Below are positions 8,914 to 17,163 of a DNA stretch of 64,000 bases, one piece after another. The notes under the pieces are model-generated. The model was not told the DNA's origin, ran no database searches, and saw only the letters and a program-made list of their open reading frames with translations. How positions within the stretch are numbered: the first letter of the stretch is position 1; every line of letters begins with the position of its first letter. The stretch comes from Actinomadura rudentiformis. Lineage in GTDB: Bacteria > Actinomycetota > Actinomycetes > Streptosporangiales > Streptosporangiaceae. Position numbers and translations under genes: made by a program. Location of the stretch: assembly GCF_008923185.1 (NCBI RefSeq), contig NZ_WBMT01000027.1, forward strand, positions 116,296-180,295, read 5' to 3'.

Positions 8914-9417
8914 TCACAGCCGAAGCACCTGCAGAGAGGCCAATGAGGGAGAGAACGGTGCCCGTTGCCAGGGGATCCCGATGATCCAGCCGACGCGGGC
9001 GGGCAGGACGCCGCCCGCACGGGTCGGCCTTGCCGCCAGGGCCAGGATCATGAGGCTGAGCAGTATCGCCAGCGAGAGGCAGCCGCTTGCCGGGTCCAGC
9101 GGGGGCAGGTCGAGCGGTGCCCTCGCCGTGACCGGGGCGGCGGCGAGCGGAACGGCCTTCCCCGGCACGCCCTTGACGGGCTCGGCGGCCGTGCCGGGTT
9201 CGGCTGTCTTGGCGCCTGAGGCGGTCGCGGTGTGGTCCGCCTCGTGCGCCAGGGCGTCGGCCACGTCGGCCGGGACGCTGGTGAGGTGGGCGGTGCAGAC
9301 CCGCATGGGGGCGGCATGCCCGAGCCCGTAGGTGAAGACAAGCCCGGCAACGACGAAGAGCGCCACGAGCAGCCCTGCCAGCCCGTGCCGTCGGCGTGCC
9401 ATACCGGTCACCGTCAC
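8914..9417 (-). CDS. Small membrane protein, DUF6153-like
   Basis: A protein of about 167 residues with an N-terminal hydrophobic helix (residues 12-33), a soluble His/Cys-containing middle, a second hydrophobic helix (about 113-130) and a C-terminus ending SLASLQVLRL. That layout resembles small actinobacterial DUF6153-type proteins found beside copper or DUF305 genes. It may start at GTG 9417 or ATG 9402; neither has a strong ribosome-binding site. It is separated from DUF3105 by 55 bp on the same strand and diverges from the PAP2-like gene. The family assignment is from memory of architecture, not a search. Confidence 0.6.
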   Translation of the reverse strand: MTVTGMARRRHGLAGLLVALFVVAGLVFTYGLGHAAPMRVCTAHLTSVPADVADALAHEADHTATASGAKTAEPGTAAEPVKGVPGKAVPLAAAPVTARAPLDLPPLDPASGCLSLAILLSLMILALAARPTRAGGVLPARVGWIIGIPWQRAPFSPSLASLQVLRL

Positions 9418-9499
9418 CCTTGCCGTTCACCCTTCCGGTGGATCGTGAACCCTACTCGCGGACCAGAGATTACGGGAGAAGGTAGTTGATTCTTACAAT

Positions 9500-10261
9500 A
9501 TGCGGCGATCTGTGCTCCCCCGTTTGGCTGTCGCGCTGGCTTTCGCCGTTCAGGCGGCACTGGTGGCTCTGCTGTTCGCCGTGTACGGGTACGGGCGGCA
9601 TCTGGCGGACGGGCGGCCCGACGTGGCGTTCGCGAACGCCGAGCGGGTCCGGGACCTGCAACGGGTCCTGAGGCTGCCCGATGAGGCCGCGCTGCAGGAG
9701 GCCGCGCTGCGCTGGGACGGCTGGGCCCGTATCGCCAACGAGTACTACGTACGCGTGCACTTCCCCGCGACGTTCCTGTTCCTGGGCTGGATCTGGTTCT
9801 GGCGGCGCGCCGCCTGGCCGCGGCTGCTCGCCGTCGTGGCGCTGTCGCTGGCGGTCGCGCTGGCGATCCACACGCTCTACCCGCTCGCCCCGCCGCGCCT
9901 GCTGCCGGGCGGGGACTTCGTGGACCTGATGAACGTTTACGGCCCGAGTTCGTACGCCACGGAACCGGGCGAGGGGATGGCCAACCAGTTCGCGGCCATG
10001 CCCTCTCTGCACGTCGGCTGGGCCGTTCTGGTGGCGTGGGGTGTGATCCGGTACGGGCGGGGCCGCTGGCGGTGGCTCGCGGTGGCCCATCCGGTCGTGA
10101 CCCTGCTCGTGGTGGTGCTCACCGCGAACCACTACTGGCTCGACGGGATCGTGGGATCGGTGATCGTGGCCACCGCCCTGGCCGTGACCGTCCGGCTGGA
10201 GCGCCGGCGGGGTCCGGCACGGGCGGGATTGTCCGTACGGCGAGATAGTGTCGGAGCGTGA
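9500..10261 (+). CDS. PAP2-superfamily membrane protein (inositol-phosphoceramide-synthase-like)
   Basis: A 253-residue polytopic membrane protein with about six hydrophobic segments. AMPSLHVGWAV near residue 168 and ANHYWLDGIVG near 210 are the catalytic histidine motifs of the PAP2_3 branch, which covers lipid phosphatases and phosphotransferases such as inositol-phosphotransferase-like enzymes. A role in membrane-lipid headgroup chemistry is likely; the substrate is unknown. The start ATG has GGAGAAGG about 17 bases upstream, rather far. The stop codon overlaps the rarA GTG as GTGA. Confidence 0.88.
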   Translation: MRRSVLPRLAVALAFAVQAALVALLFAVYGYGRHLADGRPDVAFANAERVRDLQRVLRLPDEAALQEAALRWDGWARIANEYYVRVHFPATFLFLGWIWFWRRAAWPRLLAVVALSLAVALAIHTLYPLAPPRLLPGGDFVDLMNVYGPSSYATEPGEGMANQFAAMPSLHVGWAVLVAWGVIRYGRGRWRWLAVAHPVVTLLVVVLTANHYWLDGIVGSVIVATALAVTVRLERRRGPARAGLSVRRDSVGA

Positions 10262-11691
10262 CCAGCGCGGAACCGGGCCAGCCGGAGGGCCTCTTCGACG
10301 ATCCGATGGGGGCGGACACCACCGGAGGCGGTCCGGCCGCCGCGGCCGCGGTTCCCGGCACCCGGAGCGGCGAGCCCGGCGGAGGGCTCCCGGGCGCCGT
10401 GCAGCCACTCGCCGTGCGCATGCGGCCGCGCGGACTGGACGAGGTCGTCGGGCAGGCGCACCTGCTCGGGCCGGGGACCCCGATCCGCCAGCTCGTCGAG
10501 CGTGACGTCCCGATGTCGCTGGTGTTGTGGGGCCCGCCCGGCACGGGCAAGACCACGCTCGCCACGGTCGTCAGCTCGGTCACCAGGCGCCGGTTCGTGG
10601 AGATCTCCGCGGTCACCGACGGCGTGAAGCGGGTCCGTGCCGAGATCGACCTGGCCCGCCGCGAGCTCGGCATGACCGGCCGCCAGACCGTGCTCTTCGT
10701 CGACGAGGTGCACCGTTTCAACAAGGCCCAGCAGGACGCGCTGCTGCCCGCCGTGGAGAACCGCTGGGTCTCCTTCATCGGCGCCACCACCGAAAACCCG
10801 TTCTTCTCGGTGATCAGCCCGCTGCTGTCCCGGTCGTTGCTGCTGACGCTGGAGCCGCTGGGCGAGGACGACCTGCGCGAGGTGATCAGGCGGGCGCTGG
10901 CCGACGAACGCGGGCTGAACGGCGCGGTGGAGCTCGACCCCGCCGCCGAAGACCACCTGGTCAGGCTCGCCGGGGGTGACGCACGCCGCACCCTCACCTA
11001 CCTGGAGGCCGCCGGGCTCGTCGTCGCCGACGGCGACACGATCACGCCCGAGGTGCTGGAGAAGGCGGTCGACCGGGCGGCGGTCCGCTACGACCGCGAG
11101 GGCGACCAGCACTACGACGTCATCAGCGCGTTCATCAAGAGCATCCGCGGCAGCGACGTCGACGCCGCCCTGCACTACCTGGCCCGGATGATCGAGGCGG
11201 GCGAAGACCCCCGGTTCATCGCGCGGCGCCTCATCGTGCACGCCAGCGAGGACATCGGCATGGCCGACCCGACCGCCCTCCAGACGGCGACCGCCGCGGC
11301 GCACGCGGTGGAGTTCGTCGGGCTGCCCGAGGCGCGCATCAACCTCGCCCAAGCGGTGATCCACCTGTCCCTGGCTCCCAAGTCCAACGCCGTGATCACC
11401 GCCATCGGCGAGGCGATCAGCGACGTGAAGAAGGGGCTGGTCGGCCCGGTGCCCGCTCACCTGCGTGAGGCGCACTACAAGGGTGCCGCCCAGATCGGCC
11501 ACGGCAAGGGCTACAAGTACGCGCATGACCATCCCGGCGGGGTCGTCCGCCAGCAGTACGCGCCGGACACCGTCAAGGACCGCGAGTACTACCGCCCGAC
11601 CAGGCACGGAGCCGAGGCGCGCTTCTCCGAGGTGCTCGACCGCATCCGCACCGTGCTGCGCGGCAAGGGCACCGGCAAACCCGCGAAGTAG
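10258..11691 (+). CDS. rarA: Replication-associated recombination protein A (AAA+ ATPase)
   Basis: This 477-residue AAA+ ATPase of the RarA/MgsA family acts at stalled replication forks and is related to clamp loaders. It shows Walker A GPPGTGKTTLA near residue 92, Walker B LFVDEVHRFNKAQQDALLPAVE near 144, sensor 1 GATTENP, and the C-terminal tetramerisation region with HYDVISAFIKSIRGSD. The N-terminal ~45 residues are a Gly/Pro/Ala-rich extension, common in actinobacteria. GTG 10258 overlaps the upstream stop. A 200-bp gap follows before the DUF948 gene. Confidence 0.95.
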   Translation: MTSAEPGQPEGLFDDPMGADTTGGGPAAAAAVPGTRSGEPGGGLPGAVQPLAVRMRPRGLDEVVGQAHLLGPGTPIRQLVERDVPMSLVLWGPPGTGKTTLATVVSSVTRRRFVEISAVTDGVKRVRAEIDLARRELGMTGRQTVLFVDEVHRFNKAQQDALLPAVENRWVSFIGATTENPFFSVISPLLSRSLLLTLEPLGEDDLREVIRRALADERGLNGAVELDPAAEDHLVRLAGGDARRTLTYLEAAGLVVADGDTITPEVLEKAVDRAAVRYDREGDQHYDVISAFIKSIRGSDVDAALHYLARMIEAGEDPRFIARRLIVHASEDIGMADPTALQTATAAAHAVEFVGLPEARINLAQAVIHLSLAPKSNAVITAIGEAISDVKKGLVGPVPAHLREAHYKGAAQIGHGKGYKYAHDHPGGVVRQQYAPDTVKDREYYRPTRHGAEARFSEVLDRIRTVLRGKGTGKPAK

Positions 11692-11891
11692 CATGATCCA
11701 GCGATCGGTCGCCCTGGGCCGGTAATCTGCCCGGAGAACGCCTCGGGCGCCGGGCTCACCTCGCGCGGGAAGCTCCCGGTCGCGGCCGTCCGCGCGTCGC
11801 AAACCCTGCGCGGCCAGGGCCGGTGCCCACGGTAAGGTCTGTCTGACCGATCCGGACCTGAGACGACCCGCGACAGCGAACGGAAGCCCTG

Positions 11892-12302
11892 ATGCTTACT
11901 GGTGGACAGCTAGCAGGTCTCATCGTGGCCGTGTTCTGGGCGATTCTCGTGGCCTTCATCGCCTTCACCCTGCTGAAGCTCGCCCGGCTCCTCGGCGAGG
12001 CCAGCAAGGTCGTCTCCGACATCGGCGACCAGGCGGGGCCGCTGCTGGACGACATGACGCGCACGGTGCAGCGCGCCAACGAGCAGCTCGGCCGGACCGA
12101 CGTGATCACCAAGCAGGTCGCCGGGGTCACCCAGAACGTGTCCGCGGTGACCACGGTCATGACGTCGGTGGTGGGCGGGCCGCTGGTGAAGGCCGCGGCG
12201 TTCTCCTACGGCGTCCGCAAGGCCCTGGGCAACAACCGGCCCGAGGAGCCGACCGCCCGCCCGCAGCTGCCGGCCCGCGGCTCAGGCAGGGGGCGGCGAT
12301 GA
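11892..12302 (+). CDS. DUF948 domain-containing membrane protein
   Basis: A 136-residue protein with one N-terminal transmembrane helix (residues 8-30) followed by an amphipathic helical DUF948 region (KVVSDIGDQAGPLLDDMTRTVQ) and a Pro/Arg-rich tail. The family is usually encoded just upstream of alaS in actinobacteria and its role is unknown. The start is ATG 11892 with GGAAG about 7 bases upstream. A TAAGGT hexamer near 11836 could be a -10 element for the DUF948-DUF6167-alaS unit, but this is weak. Its stop overlaps the next ATG (ATGA). Confidence 0.88.
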   Translation: MLTGGQLAGLIVAVFWAILVAFIAFTLLKLARLLGEASKVVSDIGDQAGPLLDDMTRTVQRANEQLGRTDVITKQVAGVTQNVSAVTTVMTSVVGGPLVKAAAFSYGVRKALGNNRPEEPTARPQLPARGSGRGRR

Positions 12303-12619
12303 GACGGCTCTTCTGGCTCTCACTCGGCGCCGGGGCGGGCGTCTACGCGACCCACCGCGTCAAGCGGCGGGTGGAGCGCTTCGCCCGCACCTGGTCCCCG
12401 GAGGGCGTCGCGGCCCGGGCGGTGACGGCCGGACAGGGCGCCGGAGATCGGTTGAGGCATTTCGCCTCCGACGTCCGTACTGAGATGGAGGCGCGCGAAG
12501 CCGAGCTCCGCGAGGCCATCCGGATGGACCAGGCTCCCCCCGAGCCGCCCGAAGGCACACCCCGGAGGGTGCTGAGGGCCCGCTACACGATCATCAACGA
12601 CGACAAGGATGGCCACTGA
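12299..12619 (+). CDS. DUF6167-like small protein
   Basis: A 106-residue protein with a short N-terminal hydrophobic segment (LFWLSLGAGAGVYATHRV) and a charged helical remainder containing EMEAREAELREAI. Small proteins of this type lie between the DUF948 gene and alaS across Streptosporangiales and Streptomycetales. No enzymatic motif is visible and function is unknown. It is coupled to DUF948 by an ATGA overlap and ends 2 bp before the alaS ATG, so the three genes form a tight operon. Confidence 0.8.
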   Translation: MRRLFWLSLGAGAGVYATHRVKRRVERFARTWSPEGVAARAVTAGQGAGDRLRHFASDVRTEMEAREAELREAIRMDQAPPEPPEGTPRRVLRARYTIINDDKDGH

Positions 12620-12621
12620 TC

Positions 12622-15291
12622 ATGGAGTCGGCAGAGGTCGCACGCCGCTTCCTCACGTTCTTCGAGGAGCACGGGCACCTGGTGGTGCCCTCGGCCAGCC
12701 TGATCGCCGAGGACCCGACGCTGTTGCTGGTCAACGCCGGCATGGTGCCGTTCAAGCCCTACATGCTCGGCCAGCGCACCCCGCCGGCGCCGCGGATGAC
12801 CAGTGCCCAGAAGTGCGTGCGGACCCCCGACATCGACGAGGTCGGCAAGACCGCCCGGCACGCCACGTTCTTCCAGATGCTGGGCAACTTCTCGATCGGG
12901 GAGTACTTCAAGGAGCAGGCGATCCCGTACGCCTGGGAGCTTCTCACCCGCTCCCAGGCCGACGGCGGGTTCGGCTTCCCCGAGGAGAAGCTCTGGGTCA
13001 CCGTCTTCCAGGACGACGACGAGGCCCAGGACATCTGGCACAAGCAGGTGGGCGTGCCGCTGGACCGCATCCAGCGCCGCGGCATGGCCGACAACTTCTG
13101 GTCGATGGGCGTGCCCGGCCCGTGCGGCCCCTGCTCGGAGATCTACTACGACCGCGGTCCCGAGTACGGCCGCGAGGGCGGCCCGATCGCCGACGAGGAC
13201 CGCTACCTCGAGGTGTGGAACCTCGTCTTCATGCAGTTCGAGCGCGGCGCCGGCCAGGGCAAGGACGACTTCCCGATCCTCGGCGAGCTGCCCGCCAAGA
13301 ACATCGACACCGGCATGGGCCTGGAGCGGATGGCCGCCGTCCTGCAGGGCGTCGACAACATCTACGAGACCGACACGCTCTGGAAGATCCTCGACCGGGC
13401 GGCCGGCCTCACCGGGGCCAAGTACGGCCGTGACCAGCGCGCCGACGTGTCGCTGCGCGTGGTCGCCGACCATGTGCGCAGCGGCACGATGATGGTCTCC
13501 GACGGCATCCGCCCCGGCAACGAGGGCCGCGGCTACGTGCTGCGCCGCATCCTGCGCCGCTCCATCCGCAACCTGCGGCTGCTGGGCGGCGAGGAGGCCG
13601 GGCTCATGCACGAGCTCACCGCCGTCGCGATCAAGACCATGGGCGAGCAGTACCCGGACCTGATCCGCACCGCCGCCAACATCCACACGGTGATCGACGC
13701 GGAGGAGGAGTCCTTCCTCCAGACCCTGCGCACCGGCACCGCGATCTTCGACGCGGCGGTGGAGGAGACCCGGCGCTCGGGCCGCCCGTCGCTGGCCGGC
13801 GACCAGGCGTTCAAGCTGCACGACACCTACGGCTTCCCGATCGACCTGACCCTGGAGATGGCCTCCGAGCAGGGCCTGCAGGTCGACGAGGAGGGTTTCC
13901 GCCGGCTCATGAAGGAGCAGCGGGACCGCGCCAAGAAGGACGCGCAGGACAAGAAGACCGGCAACCTCGACGTGTCGGCGCTCGACGACCTGCTGACCCG
14001 CTCCGGCGGCCAGGTCGAGTTCATCGGCTACAACAACGTCCTCGGCGAGGGGCGTCTGGTCGGCCTGCTGGTCAACGGCGCCAACGTGCCGGCCGCCGGC
14101 GAGGGGTCGCAGGTCGAGGTCGTGCTCGACCGCACCCCGTTCTACGCCGAGGGCGGCGGCCAGCTCGCCGACCACGGCGTGATCAGGCTCGGCAACGGCG
14201 CGGTCATCGAGGTCGACGACGTCCAGTCCCCGCTGGCGGGCCTGATCGTGCACCGCGGCACGGTGCGCAGCGGCGAGGCCCAGGCCGGCGACACCGCGTT
14301 CGCCGAGATCGACGTGGACCGGCGGCGGGCGATCTCGCGCTCGCACACCGCGACCCACATGGTGCACGCCGGCTTCCGCCGCGCGCTCGGCGAGTCCGCC
14401 GCGCAGGCCGGCTCGGAGAACTCCCCCGGCCGTTTCCGCTTCGACTTCACCGCCTCCGGCGCCGTCCCGGTCAGCGTGCTGCGCGACGTGGAGGACGAGG
14501 TCAACGACGTCCTCGTCAACGACCTCGACGTCCGCGCGTTCACCACCTCCCTCGACGAGGCCCGCGCGATGGGCGCCATGGCGCTGTTCGGCGAGAAGTA
14601 CGGCGACGAGGTCCGGGTCGTGGAGGTCGGCGACTACTCCCGCGAGCTGTGCGGCGGCACCCATGTCGCCCGGTCCGGGCAGCTCGGCCTGGTCAAGGTC
14701 CTCGGCGAGTCGTCCATCGGCGCCGGCATCCGCCGCGTCGAGGCCCTGGTCGGCATCGACGCCTTCCGGTTCCTCGCCAAGGAGAACGTGCTCGTCGCCC
14801 AGCTCGCCGAGCAGCTCAAAACCCGCAAGGAGGAGCTGCCCGAACGCGTCTCCGGCCTGGTGACCCGGCTCCGCGAGGCCGAGAAGGAGCTGGAGAGGTT
14901 CCGGTCGCAGCAGGTCCTGGCGATCGCCGGGTCCCTCGCCGAGGGCGCCAAGGACGTGAACGGCGTCGCCTTCGTCGCCCACCGGGCGCCGGACGGCACC
15001 GGCGCCGACGATCTGCGCAAGCTCGCTGTGGACGTCCGCGGCCGGCTCGCGGGCCGCCCCGCCGTCGTCATGGTCGTCGGCGTGCCCAAGGACCGCCCGG
15101 TCGTGGTGATCGCCGTCAGCGAGGGCGCCAAGGAACGCGGCCTGAAGGCCGGCGCGCTCGTCGGCGTCGCCGCCAAGACGCTCGGCGGCGGTGGCGGCGG
15201 CAAGGACGACCTCGCACAGGGCGGAGGCGCGAACCCGGAGGCCGTTCCGGACGCGCTGGCCGCCGTGGAACGAGCCGTAGGGGCAGCGTGA
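12622..15291 (+). CDS. alaS: Alanyl-tRNA synthetase
   Basis: An 889-residue class II synthetase, full length. Residues 1-450 are the aminoacylation core (FQMLGNFSIGEYFK, then WSMGVPGPCGPCSEIYYD). The editing domain follows with the zinc-type SHTATHMVH motif near residue 576 and CGGTHVARSG near 678, which clears mischarged Ser/Gly-tRNA-Ala. The C-terminal DHHA1 domain ends in the Gly-rich GGGGGGKDDLAQGGG. It is third in the DUF948-DUF6167-alaS operon, with ATG 2 bp after the preceding stop. A palindromic hairpin and a repetitive element follow. Confidence 0.98.
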   Translation: MESAEVARRFLTFFEEHGHLVVPSASLIAEDPTLLLVNAGMVPFKPYMLGQRTPPAPRMTSAQKCVRTPDIDEVGKTARHATFFQMLGNFSIGEYFKEQAIPYAWELLTRSQADGGFGFPEEKLWVTVFQDDDEAQDIWHKQVGVPLDRIQRRGMADNFWSMGVPGPCGPCSEIYYDRGPEYGREGGPIADEDRYLEVWNLVFMQFERGAGQGKDDFPILGELPAKNIDTGMGLERMAAVLQGVDNIYETDTLWKILDRAAGLTGAKYGRDQRADVSLRVVADHVRSGTMMVSDGIRPGNEGRGYVLRRILRRSIRNLRLLGGEEAGLMHELTAVAIKTMGEQYPDLIRTAANIHTVIDAEEESFLQTLRTGTAIFDAAVEETRRSGRPSLAGDQAFKLHDTYGFPIDLTLEMASEQGLQVDEEGFRRLMKEQRDRAKKDAQDKKTGNLDVSALDDLLTRSGGQVEFIGYNNVLGEGRLVGLLVNGANVPAAGEGSQVEVVLDRTPFYAEGGGQLADHGVIRLGNGAVIEVDDVQSPLAGLIVHRGTVRSGEAQAGDTAFAEIDVDRRRAISRSHTATHMVHAGFRRALGESAAQAGSENSPGRFRFDFTASGAVPVSVLRDVEDEVNDVLVNDLDVRAFTTSLDEARAMGAMALFGEKYGDEVRVVEVGDYSRELCGGTHVARSGQLGLVKVLGESSIGAGIRRVEALVGIDAFRFLAKENVLVAQLAEQLKTRKEELPERVSGLVTRLREAEKELERFRSQQVLAIAGSLAEGAKDVNGVAFVAHRAPDGTGADDLRKLAVDVRGRLAGRPAVVMVVGVPKDRPVVVIAVSEGAKERGLKAGALVGVAAKTLGGGGGGKDDLAQGGGANPEAVPDALAAVERAVGAA

Positions 15292-15310
15292 GCGAGCGAA
15301 GCGAGCGCAC
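15288..15310. repeat. GCGAGCGAAGCGAGCG-type intergenic repeat
   Basis: GCGAGCG is repeated in direct orientation around AA, beginning over the alaS stop codon. A related AGCGGAGCGAAGCC stretch recurs at 15433-15446, right before the ruvX start. Such GAGCGAAGCGAGCG elements are scattered between genes in many actinobacterial chromosomes, from general knowledge; I see only this locus. Confidence 0.6.
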
Positions 15311-15332
15311 GCCTGCTGGCGTTGCCGGGGAG

Positions 15333-15354
15333 TGTGGGGGGTCGTCCCCCCACA
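15333..15354. terminator. Perfect 9-bp palindromic hairpin after alaS
   Basis: TGTGGGGGG (15333-15341) and CCCCCCACA (15346-15354) flank a 4-base TCGT loop. It is a strong hairpin 42 bp after the alaS stop with no T tract. It probably terminates or stabilises the alaS transcript. Confidence 0.65.
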
Positions 15355-15447
15355 TGGAGGGCGCGTGAACGACCCTGGGCACATGAGACATGCTTCGGGC
15401 GCGGCGGCGTCTGGAAGGCGCCTGAAGCCGCTGAGCGGAGCGAAGCC

Positions 15448-15906
15448 ATGAGACAGGGAGTGCGGTTGGCCGTCGATGTGGGGACGGTCCGCATCGGCGT
15501 CGCCCGCTGTGATCCCAACGGGATCCTCGCGTCTCCCCTGGAGACCGTGAAGCGCGGCAAGGGCGACCTCGACCGGCTGGCGGAACTCGTGGCCGAGCAT
15601 GAGGCGATCGAGGTCGTCGTCGGGTTGCCGACCTCGTTGTCGGGCCGGGAGGGTCCGGCGGCCGAGGCGGCGCGGGAGTTCGCGGGCAGGCTGGCCGGAC
15701 GGCTGGCCCCGGAGGTGGTCCGGTTGTACGACGAAAGGCTCACCACCGTCACCGCCGAGAGCGGCTTGCGGGCCGGGGGAGTCCATGGTCAGGCGCGTCG
15801 CAAGGTCGTCGATCAGGCCGCCGCGGCGGTGCTGCTTCAGGCGGCCCTTGACGGGGAAAGGTTGACTGGACGTCCCCCAGGCGAGATCGTCCGGGGAAGC
15901 TCATGA
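15448..15906 (+). CDS. ruvX: Putative Holliday junction resolvase / pre-16S rRNA nuclease, YqgF family
   Basis: A 152-residue RNase-H-fold nuclease. AVDVGTVRIGVARCD supplies the first catalytic Asp, VVVGLPTSLSGREG the central strand and YDERLTTVTAES the next acidic residue; a late DQAAAAVLLQ carries the last. Family members are annotated as Holliday junction resolvases, and E. coli YqgF processes the 16S rRNA 5' end. I start at ATG 15448, since the in-frame upstream extension covers the intergenic repeats. It is coupled to mltG by an ATGA overlap. Confidence 0.92.
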   Translation: MRQGVRLAVDVGTVRIGVARCDPNGILASPLETVKRGKGDLDRLAELVAEHEAIEVVVGLPTSLSGREGPAAEAAREFAGRLAGRLAPEVVRLYDERLTTVTAESGLRAGGVHGQARRKVVDQAAAAVLLQAALDGERLTGRPPGEIVRGSS

Positions 15907-17150
15907 ACGAATTGGATCTCTTCTCAGACCCGCACGGCTCCGATCCGTACGGCCAGGGCCACGATCCGCAGGGCCAGGGCCACGATCCGTACGCTCAGGG
16001 CCACGATCCGTACGCCCAGGGCCATCTGACGGACGAGCGGCTCAGCCGGGGCGCCCAGCGGCAGAAGCGCAAGAAGCAGAAGCGCCGCAAGCAGAGCGGG
16101 CGCGCGGCGGTGTTCTTCTCGCTCGCCTTCATCGTGGCGCTGGTGGGCACCGGTGGCGTCGTCGGCTACGCCTGGCTGGACAAGCGCATCCATCCGCCGG
16201 ACTTCGACGGCGCGGGTGCGGGGAGTGTCACGGTCCAGATCAAAGAGGGCGACAGTGGCTCGGCGATCGGCACGACGCTCCAGTCGAAGAACGTCGTCAA
16301 GAGCGTGCGGGCGTTCGTGAAGGTGTACGGCAACGAGCCCAAGGCCAGCAAGATCCAGCCGGGCTTCTACCAGATGCGCCTCCAGATGTCGTCGAAGGCC
16401 GCGATGGCGCTGCTGCTCGACCCCAAGTCGCGCTCCGGCAACCAGTTCACCGTGCGCGAGGGCATCCGGACCCTGGAGCTGTTCCAGGAGCTGCAGAAGC
16501 GGACCGGCATCCAGGCGGCCAAGTTCCAGGCCGTGGCAGCCAACACCAAGGGCCTCGGCCTGCCGTCGTACTCCGGCGGCAAGCTGGAGGGCTATCTCTA
16601 TCCGGGCCGCTACGACATCAACCCGAACGCCTCGGCGCGGCAGATCATCAAGCAGATGGTCGATCGCTTCAACAAGGCCGCGGCCGACATGGACCTGGAG
16701 GCCAAGGCCCGGAAGGCGAAGATGACCCCGGCCAAGGTGATCACGATGGCCAGCCTGATCCAGGCTGAGGGCGGCAAGACGGAGGACTTCCCGAAGATCG
16801 CCAACGTGATCTACAACCGGATCAAGATCGGCAGGCCGCTGCAGTTCGACAGCACGGTCCTCTACGTCCTCAACAAGCGCACTCTGAACGTCCGCGAGGG
16901 GGACATCAACAGGACGAGATCGTCGCCGTACAACACCTACTACAACAAGGGGCTCACGCCCGGCCCGATCTCCAATCCCGGCAGGGAGGCGATCGAGGCC
17001 GTCATGAACCCCACGCAGGGCAAGAAGTGGCTCTTCTTCATCGCGACCGACCCCACCAACCAGATCACCGAGTTCGCCGAGACCGAAGAGCAGTTCCGCG
17101 TCCTGGAGGCCAAGTTCCGGGCATGGCAGAAGGCGAACCCCGGCAACTGA
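15903..17150 (+). CDS. mltG: Endolytic peptidoglycan transglycosylase MltG
   Basis: A 415-residue YceG-family protein that cleaves nascent glycan strands. It has a cytoplasmic N-terminal tail of four 7-residue repeats (about 14-41), a Lys/Arg cluster (RQKRKKQKRRKQ), a transmembrane helix (about 74-96), a LysM-like subdomain and the catalytic domain. The latter shows MASLIQAEGGKTEDFPKIANV near residue 281, with the catalytic Glu, and PYNTYYNKGLTPGPISNPG near 342. It follows ruvX with a 4-base overlap and precedes aroE, the conserved actinobacterial order alaS-ruvX-mltG-aroE. Confidence 0.96.
   Translation: MNELDLFSDPHGSDPYGQGHDPQGQGHDPYAQGHDPYAQGHLTDERLSRGAQRQKRKKQKRRKQSGRAAVFFSLAFIVALVGTGGVVGYAWLDKRIHPPDFDGAGAGSVTVQIKEGDSGSAIGTTLQSKNVVKSVRAFVKVYGNEPKASKIQPGFYQMRLQMSSKAAMALLLDPKSRSGNQFTVREGIRTLELFQELQKRTGIQAAKFQAVAANTKGLGLPSYSGGKLEGYLYPGRYDINPNASARQIIKQMVDRFNKAAADMDLEAKARKAKMTPAKVITMASLIQAEGGKTEDFPKIANVIYNRIKIGRPLQFDSTVLYVLNKRTLNVREGDINRTRSSPYNTYYNKGLTPGPISNPGREAIEAVMNPTQGKKWLFFIATDPTNQITEFAETEEQFRVLEAKFRAWQKANPGN
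15942..16025. repeat. Four tandem 21-bp repeats in mltG
   Basis: Four near-identical 21-bp units (15942-15962, 15963-15983, 15984-16004, 16005-16025) encode the heptad DPY(G/A)QGH in the cytoplasmic tail of MltG. Units 3 and 4 differ at very few bases, so the array probably arose by recent slippage or duplication and may vary between strains. Confidence 0.9.
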
Positions 17151-17163
17151 TGGCACGCGACTG

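Noticed and set aside
12583..15786. 1067-codon reverse frame opposite alaS
   Set aside because: Entire length shadows alaS and ruvX; no domain, start signal or independent evidence.
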